DNA of 64,000 nt from Sphingomonas sp. PP-CE-1G-424. GTDB taxonomy: Bacteria > Pseudomonadota > Alphaproteobacteria > Sphingomonadales > Sphingomonadaceae. Numbering within the stretch: position 1 is the stretch's first letter; the number at the start of each line of letters is the position of its first letter. The notes under the pieces were generated by a model. It saw only the letters and a program-made list of their open reading frames with translations. It was not told where the DNA came from and did no database searches. This document shows positions 16,707 to 25,829 of this stretch, one piece after another. The position numbers were made by a program, and so were the translations under genes. The stretch is taken from NCBI RefSeq assembly GCF_004341085.1, contig NZ_SLXW01000002.1:992001-1056000 (forward strand). Reading direction: 5' to 3'.

Positions 16707-17275
16707 TGATCGTCCCCCTCGTCGCTGCCGACGATGCCGGCGCGAGTGATGCGCGATTTGATGTATGCCTGTGCCGCGGCCTTCGCCTCGGCCTCTTTGG
16801 TATCGAGGGCAGGGCGCAGGAACGGGTGAGCCGTGGCGCCAGGGTGATGCACCGTCGTGCCGACCGGCTTGCCGTTGATCATGAGCGTTCCGTGCAGGGC
16901 GGCGTCGCCACCCTTGATCTGCTTGTTGATCCGGCGGGTTGTCATGCCCGCCCGGTACGCGGGATCGACGCTGATAAAGTGGGGACGCGTCCCGTATTCG
17001 ATCCAGCGCCCGACATAGGCGCCGGGCCCATCGAGCAGGACGCGCGCCACGATCAGTCCGTTACGCTTGCGGCTGCGCACCTTGACCGCATCGGCGATCA
17101 GCACCTTGCTGCCCCCGCTACCGTCCGCACGCTTGCCGCCAAGGCGGGCTTTGGCATCCTGCGCAATGACCCGCGCACCTGCACGCGCCGCGCCGGGCAG
17201 CACCCGTTCGACGAGCAGGGCGGGTAGTTCTTCGAGCTTGCGAAGCGCATTGGCGTTGCTCCTGCGCTTCGCCAT
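16703..17275 (-). CDS. HK97 gp10-like tail/neck protein
   Basis: A 190-residue basic protein with an N-terminal helix (KLEELPALLVERVLPGAARAGARVIAQDAKARL), a VGRWIEYGTRPHFI segment and HPGATAHPFLRPAL near residue 145, the two hallmarks of the gp10 family. In HK97-like phages this protein takes part in joining head and tail. Overlaps both neighbours by a few bases. Confidence 0.82.
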   Translation of the reverse strand: MAKRRSNANALRKLEELPALLVERVLPGAARAGARVIAQDAKARLGGKRADGSGGSKVLIADAVKVRSRKRNGLIVARVLLDGPGAYVGRWIEYGTRPHFISVDPAYRAGMTTRRINKQIKGGDAALHGTLMINGKPVGTTVHHPGATAHPFLRPALDTKEAEAKAAAQAYIKSRITRAGIVGSDEGDDQ

Positions 17276-17622
17276 CAGGCGGAGTTCCCCGCGACGCTGT
17301 AATCCTCGACCATGAACTCGAGGCCATCACGCCGGCCTAGCTCGGCAGGCCCGGCGATGATCTGCATGACGCGGCTACCGATGACAAACCGCATCGCAGG
17401 CGTCACATCATCACGGTACCGCATCCGGACACGCGCGGGCCGGGATGCGACATTGATGCCATCGGCAAGGCGTTCCGCGCGGCTCGGCAGCGCATCCTCG
17501 ACGCTCGCCCATACCGTCGCGACCGGTTCCCAGGTGCCCGAACCGGCGCTGAGAAAGCCGGGTTTGGTGACAGGCCGCTCGATCGCGACGCGGCGATCGA
17601 GCTTGCGTGCGTCGAGCTTCAT
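17275..17622 (-). CDS. head-tail adaptor / head closure protein
   Basis: A 115-residue protein with the family pattern LDRRVAIERPVTKPG near the start, G-TWEPVATVWASVE in the middle and ARVRMRYRDDVTPAMRFVIGSRVMQI. It belongs to the SPP1 gp16/HK97 gp9-like closure group that plugs the portal exit after packaging. It touches the connector gene stop-to-start. Confidence 0.82.
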   Translation of the reverse strand: MKLDARKLDRRVAIERPVTKPGFLSAGSGTWEPVATVWASVEDALPSRAERLADGINVASRPARVRMRYRDDVTPAMRFVIGSRVMQIIAGPAELGRRDGLEFMVEDYSVAGNSA

Positions 17623-18164
17623 CAGCCGATCACCGGTGTGCGATACTGCGCGTCGAGCAGTAGCGTGACGGTGGCCGGCACGTCCTCGATCGACCCGCCG
17701 TCGAACAGGTGCTTCATTAGCAGCAGAGCCGCAATCTGAAGGGCAGGGGCTTCCGTAGCGACGTCGTCGTATCCCGCCTCAAACGTCACCTGCACCGCGC
17801 TGCCGCGATCGGCCGTTACCGGCCACGTCGCCCCGACCGCGGGCAACAGCCGCGAGCCGACGACACGCCACAGGCCATCGCCGCTGGTGAGAGCGTCGGC
17901 ATGATCGAAATAGGCCAGCGATACGACGCTGCGCACGGGATCGCGGGGCAGCCGCATGACGTCGTCGAACCCATCGAAGGTCGCTACCCATCGACGCCGC
18001 ATAAGCGACTGGGCGGTGTGGCTTTCGACCCAACCCAGCGCCGTCAGACGAAACGCCGCGAGCAGCAACAACTGATCGGCACCCGGCTTGACGTACTGGT
18101 CGACCAGCGCGTCAGGAAGAAGAACCGGCCCATTGAGAGGGGCGGCAGGCTTGATCGTGACCAC
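17622..18164 (-). CDS. head-tail connector (gp6-like)
   Basis: A 180-residue protein. Features of the connector family include an N-terminal helical part ending ESHTAQSLMRRRW, then LPRDPVRSVVSLAYFD, VQVTFEAGYDD and a final IAALLLMKHLFDGG helix. It forms the ring under the portal. First gene after two less conserved head-region genes. Confidence 0.82.
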   Translation of the reverse strand: MVTIKPAAPLNGPVLLPDALVDQYVKPGADQLLLLAAFRLTALGWVESHTAQSLMRRRWVATFDGFDDVMRLPRDPVRSVVSLAYFDHADALTSGDGLWRVVGSRLLPAVGATWPVTADRGSAVQVTFEAGYDDVATEAPALQIAALLLMKHLFDGGSIEDVPATVTLLLDAQYRTPVIG

Positions 18165-18176
18165 CGCCCCGTCTCC

Positions 18177-18896
18177 TTACTTGGCCTTCGGGGTCTTGGC
18201 CGTCGGCGCGTCGTCTCCGGCCGGCTTGCTCGCTGCCGCGAGCAGGCCCTCCAGTTCGACGATCCGCGCGGCGCCGGTGTCCAGCTGCTCGCGGGTCGCC
18301 TGATATTCGAGGACGAGCCCGTCGTGCTGGCTGCGCGCTTCCTTCAGATCCGACAGCGCCTGGTCAAGCTCGCCGGTGATCTGCTCGATCTTCACACGAA
18401 GATCGTCCTTATCGACGACGTGCGAATTGTTCATATCGCGGAACGCATCGTTACCGGCCTCGATCAGACCCTTCAGCCGCTCGATTTCGCCTTCGCTCGT
18501 CGTACGATACGTTTCGAACTCGCCACGCGACGAGGCGAGATCGCCGCGCAGCTGCTCGAACTCGACCCCGCCGAGGGTCGTGCTGTCAGGTTGACCCGAG
18601 AACACGACGTCATTGCCGGGGCCGCTCGTCGCGCGCTGTGGCGCTTCCAGGCCGATGGTTTCACCGCCGCGGCCTGCCGCGTCGGTAAAGCGACGATCCG
18701 TCGTCACGATGACAACCGTCTTGCGCTCGATCGGCTGATAGTCCTGATCGACGATATTGCCGTCATGGACGTAGCCGGCGACGCCGAGGCGGACGAAATA
18801 CAGTTCGCTTTCGGTAGAACGCTCGACCTTGTCGCCGTCCTTGAACGACTCTGGCGGGAGCGCCTTCGTCACATAGTCCTGAATGAACTCGATCAT
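18177..18896 (-). CDS. head-region protein with coiled-coil C-terminus, unknown
   Basis: A 239-residue protein. The first 75 residues are globular (ALPPESFKDGDKVERSTESELYFVRLGVAGYV); the second half, about residues 110-225, is a long heptad-like helix (FEQLRGDLASSRGEFETY ... LRVKIEQITGELDQALSDLKEA). Not recognised. Between decoration-like and connector genes, it may be a head or scaffold component. Confidence 0.65.
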   Translation of the reverse strand: MIEFIQDYVTKALPPESFKDGDKVERSTESELYFVRLGVAGYVHDGNIVDQDYQPIERKTVVIVTTDRRFTDAAGRGGETIGLEAPQRATSGPGNDVVFSGQPDSTTLGGVEFEQLRGDLASSRGEFETYRTTSEGEIERLKGLIEAGNDAFRDMNNSHVVDKDDLRVKIEQITGELDQALSDLKEARSQHDGLVLEYQATREQLDTGAARIVELEGLLAAASKPAGDDAPTAKTPKAK

Positions 18897-18907
18897 GTTC
18901 TAGCTCC

Positions 18908-19357
18908 TCAGCTGATCGCGGTTGCGGTGGTGCCGAGCTGGTTGGCGTTGCCGGCGCCGTAGCGCGCGTCAAAGCCAGTCAGCGAGGCGGACAGGAAGGT
19001 CGCGGCACCGCCGACCGTCACGGACACGCGGACGAACCGGAAGCCCCCGTTCTTGTCGAGATCCTCCTGCCGGACGTTGATGCCCGCCTGTCGGTTGTCG
19101 CCGCCCGCCTTGGCGATCTGCACGATGGCAAGGCCGGTAACGGCTTTGACGTTCGCGCCAGTGGCGTCGGTTGCCTGCTCGATCTTCGCATCGACCGTGC
19201 CGGCCGCGCCGATGACACCGATGTTGAGCGAGGCGAGCAGCGCGTAGAAGCTACGCATGTCAACGAAGTTCGACGTGACAACGCCCGGCGCGGCCTGCTG
19301 CGCGGGGATGACGCCCGCGATAGCGACGCGGGCGGATGGGTCCAGGTTGCCCTGCAT
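18908..19357 (-). CDS. head-region protein, possible decoration protein
   Basis: A 149-residue protein directly downstream of the major capsid gene. It begins MQGNLDPSARVAIAGVIPAQ and continues as a beta-rich chain without charged clusters (VVTSNFVDMRSFYALLASLNIGVIGAAG). Position after the capsid gene suggests a decoration protein or minor head component; no family is recognised. Confidence 0.6.
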   Translation of the reverse strand: MQGNLDPSARVAIAGVIPAQQAAPGVVTSNFVDMRSFYALLASLNIGVIGAAGTVDAKIEQATDATGANVKAVTGLAIVQIAKAGGDNRQAGINVRQEDLDKNGGFRFVRVSVTVGGAATFLSASLTGFDARYGAGNANQLGTTATAIS

Positions 19358-19428
19358 TTTCAGTCTCCAAAGCTACCGGCCGGACGATCCGACCGGTCCC
19401 GCGCCGGGCGCGGGTCCGGTGTCGAGGA

Positions 19429-20871
19429 TCAGGCGCGCTCGGCGAGCGCCACAAAGTGCGACTTGCTGTTGCCGCCGTTCGCGGGCTGCACGGGCTTCGA
19501 CAGCACCGGCTGACCGCCGATGCGGAACACCCAGCGGAATGCGCGGATGTTGTAATCGAAGTAGAGGTGGATCGAGTCCGCGAAGCTGACGCCGTTCTGC
19601 TTGCGGAAGGCCTCGTACCCGTTCGGATTGACGAACTGGATATCGCCATACTGCCCGACCGAGCGGCTATGCTCGTTGAACACGACGGGACGGCCGAGCA
19701 GGACACCGCCGGGGCTTTCCTGATAGTTGCCGAACCACAGCGGCAAACCGGCGCTGTTCTTCATGTCCATCAACGTCGGCATGACGTCGCTGTTCACGAG
19801 CCAGCTTGCCTGACTGGGCATGATCATGCGCGCCCACATACGCGCGACGTTCGATGCGCTGATCGTGGCCGCGGTCTGGCCCTGATCCTTCGCAACCGCG
19901 ATCGTAGCGGGCGAGTTCATCCAGCCGAGCGGCTTTTCGATGCCGTCGCCGAACATGAAGGCGTCGGCAGCCTTCCACCGGATTGCAGCCGCTGCGTGGT
20001 TGGTCAGCAGCGTTGCGATGCGAGGCGCATCCTCAAGCAACTCTTCGGTTGCCAGGACGAAGGCGTAAAGCTCGTTGAGCTTCGTCTCGCGCGGGACGAG
20101 CGACATGCGGCTCGGCTGCATCTGGTCGCCTTCCGAGCGCCACGACGCAGTGATACCGGAGTTGCCCCATGGGGTCGTCTCGTCGCCGAGGCCGACGACG
20201 CGGTTCGATGCCGTCGGATCGGGATCGATGAGATCCATGATCGGATCGTTGCCCGTGTCGAACACGAGGTTGACGATCTGCTGACGGAACTCCGCAGGCA
20301 CGAGGTAGCTGCCCGCCGCATCGCCCTGTTCCATGTGAACGTTGCCCGGCGCAGCCAGGCGATCGTCCATGCGGAAGCTCTGGCCTGCTGCCGGATTGGC
20401 GCAGCGGACGGCGTGAGCGAACTCGGCAAGGTTCGCGAAGCCACCATTCGCCTCAGTGGGGACGACGGCTACCCGCGACTGGCGCTGCTGCTGACCCCCG
20501 CTGCCAGTCGGGGTATTATCCCCGGTAGGGCCGGTGCCGATCCCTGAGGCCGCGCTAATCGCGGTCTGGGCACGCTCGATGCGCTTCGTCAGCCCGACCA
20601 GCTGAGTCATCTCCGCGTCGTGTGCGGTCTGCTCTTCAGCGTTAAGATCGCGGTTCTCGCCTTCGGCGGTGGCCAGACGGGTTTGGATGCCGGCCGAGAT
20701 GCGCTGCGCCTCGGTCCGCAGGACCGCGATGTTAACCGCACCACCGCCCGTCGGATGCCCGTTCGGATCTCGCATATAGCGGCCGTGACGGCGTTCCGTA
20801 GCCGTCATGGCACCAAGGGAGGCGACCGTGGAACCGGCCGCCAGAAGCATGAACTTCCGCATATCTGTCAT
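19429..20871 (-). CDS. major capsid protein, HK97 fold
   Basis: A 480-residue protein with a helical N-terminal delta-domain (residues 45-110, cut off during maturation in this family), a low-complexity linker (TGPTGDNTPTGSGGQQQR) and the HK97-fold domain from about 150: AAGSYLVPAEFRQQIV, ATEELLEDAPRIATLL, FMFGDGIEKPLGWM, MPSQASWLVNSDVM. The protease gene lies just upstream, consistent with maturation cleavage. Confidence 0.93.
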   Translation of the reverse strand: MTDMRKFMLLAAGSTVASLGAMTATERRHGRYMRDPNGHPTGGGAVNIAVLRTEAQRISAGIQTRLATAEGENRDLNAEEQTAHDAEMTQLVGLTKRIERAQTAISAASGIGTGPTGDNTPTGSGGQQQRQSRVAVVPTEANGGFANLAEFAHAVRCANPAAGQSFRMDDRLAAPGNVHMEQGDAAGSYLVPAEFRQQIVNLVFDTGNDPIMDLIDPDPTASNRVVGLGDETTPWGNSGITASWRSEGDQMQPSRMSLVPRETKLNELYAFVLATEELLEDAPRIATLLTNHAAAAIRWKAADAFMFGDGIEKPLGWMNSPATIAVAKDQGQTAATISASNVARMWARMIMPSQASWLVNSDVMPTLMDMKNSAGLPLWFGNYQESPGGVLLGRPVVFNEHSRSVGQYGDIQFVNPNGYEAFRKQNGVSFADSIHLYFDYNIRAFRWVFRIGGQPVLSKPVQPANGGNSKSHFVALAERA

Positions 20872-20961
20872 CCTCTGGCCCGCAGGCCCTGTGTCGGGCG
20901 CGCACGCCCACGACAGGCGACGCCGATTGGCGCCGCCCCGCTCAACCCCAAAAGGGGATCT

Positions 20962-21834
20962 TCAAATCGCTCGCGCGAGATCCATGGCCGCTGCCTGCCG
21001 TCGCATGAGCGACAGCCGGGCGCGGCCGGTGTTGTATTTGGCGACGACATCGCGAAGCGTGCTGATCCCGTCGATCGCGCCGTTCGCCAGCGCGCGCGGC
21101 GCCGAGAACGTCTTGCCGGTGCCGTGGACTGCAGCGACGTCGCTTGGCTTCATGCCGCGGCCGCGTGCGATGGCCGCAGCGAAGGCAACGTTCGACTCTT
21201 CGACCGCCGCCTCAAGATCTGCGCGGTGGTCATCGTCGAGCGGCGCATGGCTATGGCCTGCGATCTTGTCGGGATGCGAGCCGATCAGCGTGGTCTTCAT
21301 GCCGATCTTGTCTTCGAACCCGGACATGTCGGTGTGGCCCGACCGCACGCCGACAGAGCCGACCTCGCCTGAAGGCGTGCAGTGGAACGCGCTGCACTGT
21401 GTTGCGAGCCAGTAGGCAGCGGAGAAGCAATACGGATCGGCAACGGCGATGACGGGCTTGGCATCGCGTGCTTCGAAAATCGCGTCGCCAGCTTCCGAGC
21501 AGCCCCAGACGTAACCGCCCGGCGATCGGAACGCGAGGACGATCGCGCCGATCTTGCTGTCTGCGGCAGCCTCGCGCACGCGGTCGGCGATCGTGTCGTA
21601 ATAGGTCGACCCGCCGAGACCACGCGGCGCGAGCATGCCGGTGACCGGCATGATGAACGTCGAGCCCTCGCGGATCGGGTCGGCGGGCTTCGCAGCCTGC
21701 TGCCCGCTGAGCGATCCGGCGAACGCTCGCAGCGCGTCAGGCAGCAGGGCCTCGACGCCGCTCTGCTTGAGCGCCGCAGCGAGAAAGGTCGGGTGCATCG
21801 CCCAAAGGGCCGACGACGCCATGAGATGATCCAT
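20962..21834 (-). CDS. S49 family capsid maturation protease
   Basis: A 290-residue SppA/ClpP-superfamily protease. AIVLAFRSPGG (about 97-107) forms the oxyanion region, the nucleophile is Ser138 in CFSAAYW, and Lys190 (HPDK) is the likely general base. It lies between portal and capsid genes, where this protease trims the capsid delta-domain, and has no signal peptide, unlike cellular SppA. Confidence 0.88.
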   Translation of the reverse strand: MDHLMASSALWAMHPTFLAAALKQSGVEALLPDALRAFAGSLSGQQAAKPADPIREGSTFIMPVTGMLAPRGLGGSTYYDTIADRVREAAADSKIGAIVLAFRSPGGYVWGCSEAGDAIFEARDAKPVIAVADPYCFSAAYWLATQCSAFHCTPSGEVGSVGVRSGHTDMSGFEDKIGMKTTLIGSHPDKIAGHSHAPLDDDHRADLEAAVEESNVAFAAAIARGRGMKPSDVAAVHGTGKTFSAPRALANGAIDGISTLRDVVAKYNTGRARLSLMRRQAAAMDLARAI

Positions 21835-21837
21835 CGT

Positions 21838-23103
21838 CTATTCCACCTTGTCTTGCGGCGAGGTCTCGCCGCCCGTTGCGGTATCGGCCGCCCGGTTGCT
21901 GTTGAGTGCGGCGCGCGGATCGTCTGCCCAGGCCTCTTTGATCTTGGGCTGGCCGAACCACTGCGTGCCGATCGTGTTGACGCTGAGGATGCCGGCGGTT
22001 CGTGCCAGCACCGCGTTTTTCCACTGCGTCGCGGAGTCGCCGCGCAGCATGCTGTCGAGGTTGAACTTGGCCCGAACCTTTTGAAGCCGAAGTTCCGGCG
22101 GGATCATCCTCACCGTGATCGCCTGCTCCATACGGCGAGTGAGCGGGCGAAGCGCCCAGTTCACGAACGATCGCGTGTCCTGCTCGTTGTTGCCGGCGTT
22201 CCCGCCCTCATCGCCGATCATCGATCGCGGGATGCGCCAGTACCGACCCATCTCAAGCGTGCGTTGCGCGAACAGCTCGTGCAGCTGCGCGTCGGTATTG
22301 TTGCTGCCGACCGCCGTATACTTGACACCCTGCTCGAATACGGGCGTGCCGCCCTTTTTCCAGGCTGCGACGCCCGTTGCCAATCGTCCGGCGGACTCGT
22401 CGGTAAGCTTTTGCTCGGTTGTGACGATACCCGAGGGGCGGCGGTCGTTACGGAAGAACGCACGCGAGCCGACTTCCAGCGCAAGCTGGAAATCGATCGC
22501 GCCCTTGGCCTGCTTCCACGGCACGAGCGGCCGCAAACCACCGTCCGCTAGTCCGGTGAACCAGAACAGTTCCTGCGGCAGCAGCCGGCGCATGCCGGTC
22601 TCGGACGCATAGTCGACCGACATGCTGCGCTCGCCCCAGTTCGCCGTCGTGCGCAGCGGCGACAGCGGCCAGATCTCCAGCCCGTCAACGCCGACGGTTG
22701 GTTCGGCGAAGGCCTCGCCGCGCAGGACGCAGGTGAAGGCCATTGCCGCCCAGAACTCGGCACCGGTCTGGAGATGGTTCGGTTCGTAGGCTAGGACGTT
22801 CGCCAGCGGGAAGTCGTCGCGGATGCCATCGTCGTCCTTGAACTCCAGGGCGAGGCTTCCGACCGCTTCGGCGATGATCGACACGCAGAAAAACACGGCA
22901 GCAACGCGTGCGGCCGTCTCGGCGGTGTTTGCCTCCATCGGCATAGCCGCGACCAGCGACGTCCACGTGTCGTCACCGAAGAAGCGGCCGTCCGTCACGT
23001 TGGACGGGGCAGGGCGCCCGGTTGCTGAGCCCATAGCCATGTAGCTTGGGGCAGGATCAGAGCCCACAAGCCCGGAGGCATGCTCGTCCAAGAGGGGTAT
23101 CAT
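21838..23103 (-). CDS. HK97-type portal protein
   Basis: A 421-residue portal. Typical features are VSIIAEAVGSLAL near residue 75, LLYEPN-like VLAYEPNHLQTGAEFWAAM, the LRGEAFAE turn, IPRSMIGDEGG near 290 and LRPLTRRMEQAI in the stem. It forms the twelve-subunit ring through which DNA enters. It overlaps the large terminase gene by 4 bp. Confidence 0.92.
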   Translation of the reverse strand: MIPLLDEHASGLVGSDPAPSYMAMGSATGRPAPSNVTDGRFFGDDTWTSLVAAMPMEANTAETAARVAAVFFCVSIIAEAVGSLALEFKDDDGIRDDFPLANVLAYEPNHLQTGAEFWAAMAFTCVLRGEAFAEPTVGVDGLEIWPLSPLRTTANWGERSMSVDYASETGMRRLLPQELFWFTGLADGGLRPLVPWKQAKGAIDFQLALEVGSRAFFRNDRRPSGIVTTEQKLTDESAGRLATGVAAWKKGGTPVFEQGVKYTAVGSNNTDAQLHELFAQRTLEMGRYWRIPRSMIGDEGGNAGNNEQDTRSFVNWALRPLTRRMEQAITVRMIPPELRLQKVRAKFNLDSMLRGDSATQWKNAVLARTAGILSVNTIGTQWFGQPKIKEAWADDPRAALNSNRAADTATGGETSPQDKVE

Positions 23104-24839
23104 AGTATCAACATGCCCCTTTCTTCGTAGACGAAGCCGCCTGCGGCCTCTGGGTTTCTAGTCATCAGCATCACCGCGTTGAACATCGCGGCGAGCGGAT
23201 CGATTTTTGCACTGGCGGAAGCTTTGACGATGGCGACCGCGCTGGTGCCGCGGGGCTCCATCTTGGCGTTGCCGACGCACCACTTCATGAGCTCAGAGCC
23301 GTCATGCCGCATGGTGCGCGCCGCGAGCTTGCGGGCGGACCCCTTCACGGCGCTGGACAGCTTGAAGCCTTGTCCGATCGCTGAGAATTGCCCGTCCGTG
23401 AAATCCTTGGTCGCCAACTCGTCGACGATCGCGGTGACGCCAACAGGATCGAGGCCGATCGCCTCTTTCTCTGGGAAGAGACCTGCGTCACGGACCTGCA
23501 CGAGGATATCCACGACACCGCGGATATCCTCAGTCAGTTCCTCGGCTTCGTCATCGTCCTCGATAGATGGACCGCCGTTGTGCCCGATCATCTTGCACTT
23601 GGTCAGCGAACCCTCGGCGGCCAATTCATCGAGCTTCGTCGCGATGTCCTTGCGACGATCCCAAACAATCGACCACGCCCAAGCGTGACACCACACGAGC
23701 CAGCGCTTGGAGCCTTTCTCGCGCCCGATCAGACAAAGCCCGAGCAGATCGTCCAGGCCACCGCCATCGACACCGGCTACGATCACTTCGCAGCGACGTA
23801 TGAGTTCGGCGACGGTCAGCGTGCGATCGATAGCACCATCCCAGAACTCGGCGCCTGTCCAGCGGTCCCGGCTAAGCCGGGTGCCGATCTCCACGTTGAG
23901 ATGCTTCGCTAGGAAGATCTGCAACCCTTCGCCCGCGCCACGCTGCTCCTGCGCAAGCTCGTTCTCGATCCAATCCTCATGAACCGACCGGCCCATGTTC
24001 GGGTTCGTGACGTAGAAGTTCGCCGGTTTGAGGAAGTCATCCCGTTCCAGCATCGCCGGGGGGAATTCGTACAGGACGCCCAGGCTGGCCGGATCGTTGA
24101 TCGTGCCATCGCGGACGCCGCGAAAATGGTCGAGTTCGTCCTTGAAGACGCCCCGAGGCTCTTCGTCGCTATGCGTCGTCAGGTAGACGACGAAGCCTTC
24201 GCGAGCCGACGACAGTCCGCCCGTCGCCTCGCGCAGCATCGCCTTGGCGTTCGCACGCTTGCCGAACAGCCAGAGCTCGTCGACCAGCACGAACGCCGCC
24301 TTGGTGCCGCTGACGACGTCCTTGTTCGCCGCCACGACCTTCAACTCGGCGCCGGTGGTCCTATGCTTGATCAGTCGCTGGTGATCGATGACGTCGAGCA
24401 GCGCGTCGAGTTCCGGATCATGGCGGACCATGCCGGCAGCGGGATCGAAGCTGTTGCCCGCGACCTCGATCGTCGGCGCGAGGATCAGCAGTTCGGCGTT
24501 GAACCGCCAGTTGCGGATCAGCGCCGTCACCATGATCCCGGCCGCGATCGTCGATTTTGAGTTCTTTTTGCTTATGAGCAAGAGGAACTTGCGGATCAGC
24601 CGGCGCGCCGATTGATGGTCGTACGCACCGAAGATGGCCGACACGAAGTCGAACACCCACTGGTCGCACGCCTCGCCGAACGTCGGCGCGCCGGGAAGGT
24701 CGACGATGTGGAGCGACTTGAACACCGCCAGGGCGGCAGCGGCCTCGTCGGGAAACAGCGGATCAAACGGTATCAGCGATCGGCGCTGGACGATCCGCTC
24801 TTCCCAATCAGGGCAGGCGGTCGACCATACCGGGGTCAA
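23100..24839 (-). CDS. terminase large subunit
   Basis: A 579-residue packaging motor. The N-terminal ATPase has a Walker-A-like SKKNSKST at about 90-97 and Walker B FVLVDELW at about 183-190. The nuclease half starts with VAGVDGGGLDDLLG at about 354-367, with D358 as first metal ligand, and a late GLDPVGVTAIVDEL stretch. It overlaps the small subunit gene by 4 bp. Confidence 0.93.
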   Translation of the reverse strand: MTPVWSTACPDWEERIVQRRSLIPFDPLFPDEAAAALAVFKSLHIVDLPGAPTFGEACDQWVFDFVSAIFGAYDHQSARRLIRKFLLLISKKNSKSTIAAGIMVTALIRNWRFNAELLILAPTIEVAGNSFDPAAGMVRHDPELDALLDVIDHQRLIKHRTTGAELKVVAANKDVVSGTKAAFVLVDELWLFGKRANAKAMLREATGGLSSAREGFVVYLTTHSDEEPRGVFKDELDHFRGVRDGTINDPASLGVLYEFPPAMLERDDFLKPANFYVTNPNMGRSVHEDWIENELAQEQRGAGEGLQIFLAKHLNVEIGTRLSRDRWTGAEFWDGAIDRTLTVAELIRRCEVIVAGVDGGGLDDLLGLCLIGREKGSKRWLVWCHAWAWSIVWDRRKDIATKLDELAAEGSLTKCKMIGHNGGPSIEDDDEAEELTEDIRGVVDILVQVRDAGLFPEKEAIGLDPVGVTAIVDELATKDFTDGQFSAIGQGFKLSSAVKGSARKLAARTMRHDGSELMKWCVGNAKMEPRGTSAVAIVKASASAKIDPLAAMFNAVMLMTRNPEAAGGFVYEERGMLIL

Positions 24840-25312
24840 TTGAGCAGCTTCGGCTGGGGCGGCGGAGCGAATTTGCCCGTGACTTGCCCTGCCGCGGCCT
24901 TAGCCGACGCCTTTTTGCCAAGCTTAGGTTGCGCTGACGGCTTCGCGTTGCCGCGATCCGCCACGCGTTCGGCCAGTTCGGCAAGCGCCGCCTTGTCCAT
25001 CCGCTTGAACAATTCCTTCTCGGCAGCGACGTTGCCGCCCGATGCCGCGTCGTTGAGGCGGGCAAGCTGCGCGATCTCCATGCGGACCCGCGCCGCCTGC
25101 CGCTTCCCGACCTCGGCAAAATAATGTTTGCGCAGCGTCGGGACCGAAACCCCGATCGCCACTGCCGCCTCTTTAACCGTCAGGCCGCGTGCGAACGCGA
25201 TCAGAACCTTGTTGGAGTTCGCGAGCGACCACGAATGCTCCGGCCTTCCACGGGTCTCCCGGTCCGGCTGGATCGGGTCACCGAAGAGATCGACCCCCGA
25301 AATTTCAGCCAT
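24836..25312 (-). CDS. terminase small subunit
   Basis: A 158-residue protein. Residues 35-65 (VLIAFARGLTVKEAAVAIGVSVPTLRKHYF, seen here as a helix-turn-helix) bind packaging-site DNA; the GRPEH near residue 22 precedes it as in many family members. A helical oligomerisation part and a basic, proline-rich tail (KKASAKAAA ... PPPQPKL) follow. Directly upstream of the large subunit. Confidence 0.88.
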   Translation of the reverse strand: MAEISGVDLFGDPIQPDRETRGRPEHSWSLANSNKVLIAFARGLTVKEAAVAIGVSVPTLRKHYFAEVGKRQAARVRMEIAQLARLNDAASGGNVAAEKELFKRMDKAALAELAERVADRGNAKPSAQPKLGKKASAKAAAGQVTGKFAPPPQPKLLN

Positions 25313-25388
25313 GACGAAATAAAATCTCCGCGTGAGAACGTTAGCGGTCTAGAGGCCGACACCCTTGTAAGGTTTCGCCCCCCCCCGG

Positions 25389-25601
25389 TCAGGCTGGGCG
25401 GAGGCAGATCGAAGGCAGGCAGGACCGAAGACCTTCACCAGTCAGCCACGAAACCGTTGCCGTCCCATCTTCACAATCGGTGATCAGCCCCAATGGACTT
25501 CCGCTGGCCAGCCGCACAAAATCACCCAGGATGACCGGCTCATGAGTCGCCTTTGAGACAAGGCGAAGTCGGCCGGCTTCGAACGCTGCACGACGCGGCA
25601 T
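25389..25601 (-). CDS. small protein resembling DUF2158/YodC fold
   Basis: A 70-residue protein with CGAGG 6 nt ahead of its ATG. The core GDFVRLASGSPLGLITDCE-like pattern (GD-VRL-SG-P) is a diverged match to the DUF2158 pattern, followed by TATVSWLTGEG. It starts only 21 bp from the divergent DUF2158 gene. Role unknown. Confidence 0.55.
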   Translation of the reverse strand: MPRRAAFEAGRLRLVSKATHEPVILGDFVRLASGSPLGLITDCEDGTATVSWLTGEGLRSCLPSICLRPA

Positions 25602-25622
25602 GTTAACCTCGGGAGAGAATGA

Positions 25623-25829
25623 GTGAGCGAATTTGTTAAAGGTGACACCGTTAAACTGAAGTCGAGCGGACCGGTCATGACGGTTACTAACGTTGGGGAA
25701 AACTACGGAACGCCTACAGTCTGGACCACTTGGTTCGATGGTCAGAAGAAGCTAGAAGGCGACTTTCCACCCGAAGCGCTTGAGAAGTATTCGAAGCCAG
25801 ATCGTAGCGCCCGCATATCTTCATTCTAA
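25623..25829 (+). CDS. DUF2158 (YodC-like) protein
   Basis: A 68-residue protein starting at GTG 25623 with GGGAGAG upstream. FVKGDTVKLKSSGPVMTV and VWTTWFDGQKK are clear DUF2158 features: a small SH3-like barrel of unknown function common on prophages and plasmids. It is the only rightward gene among the leftward packaging genes and ends 4 bp inside the HNH gene. Confidence 0.8.
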   Translation: MSEFVKGDTVKLKSSGPVMTVTNVGENYGTPTVWTTWFDGQKKLEGDFPPEALEKYSKPDRSARISSF

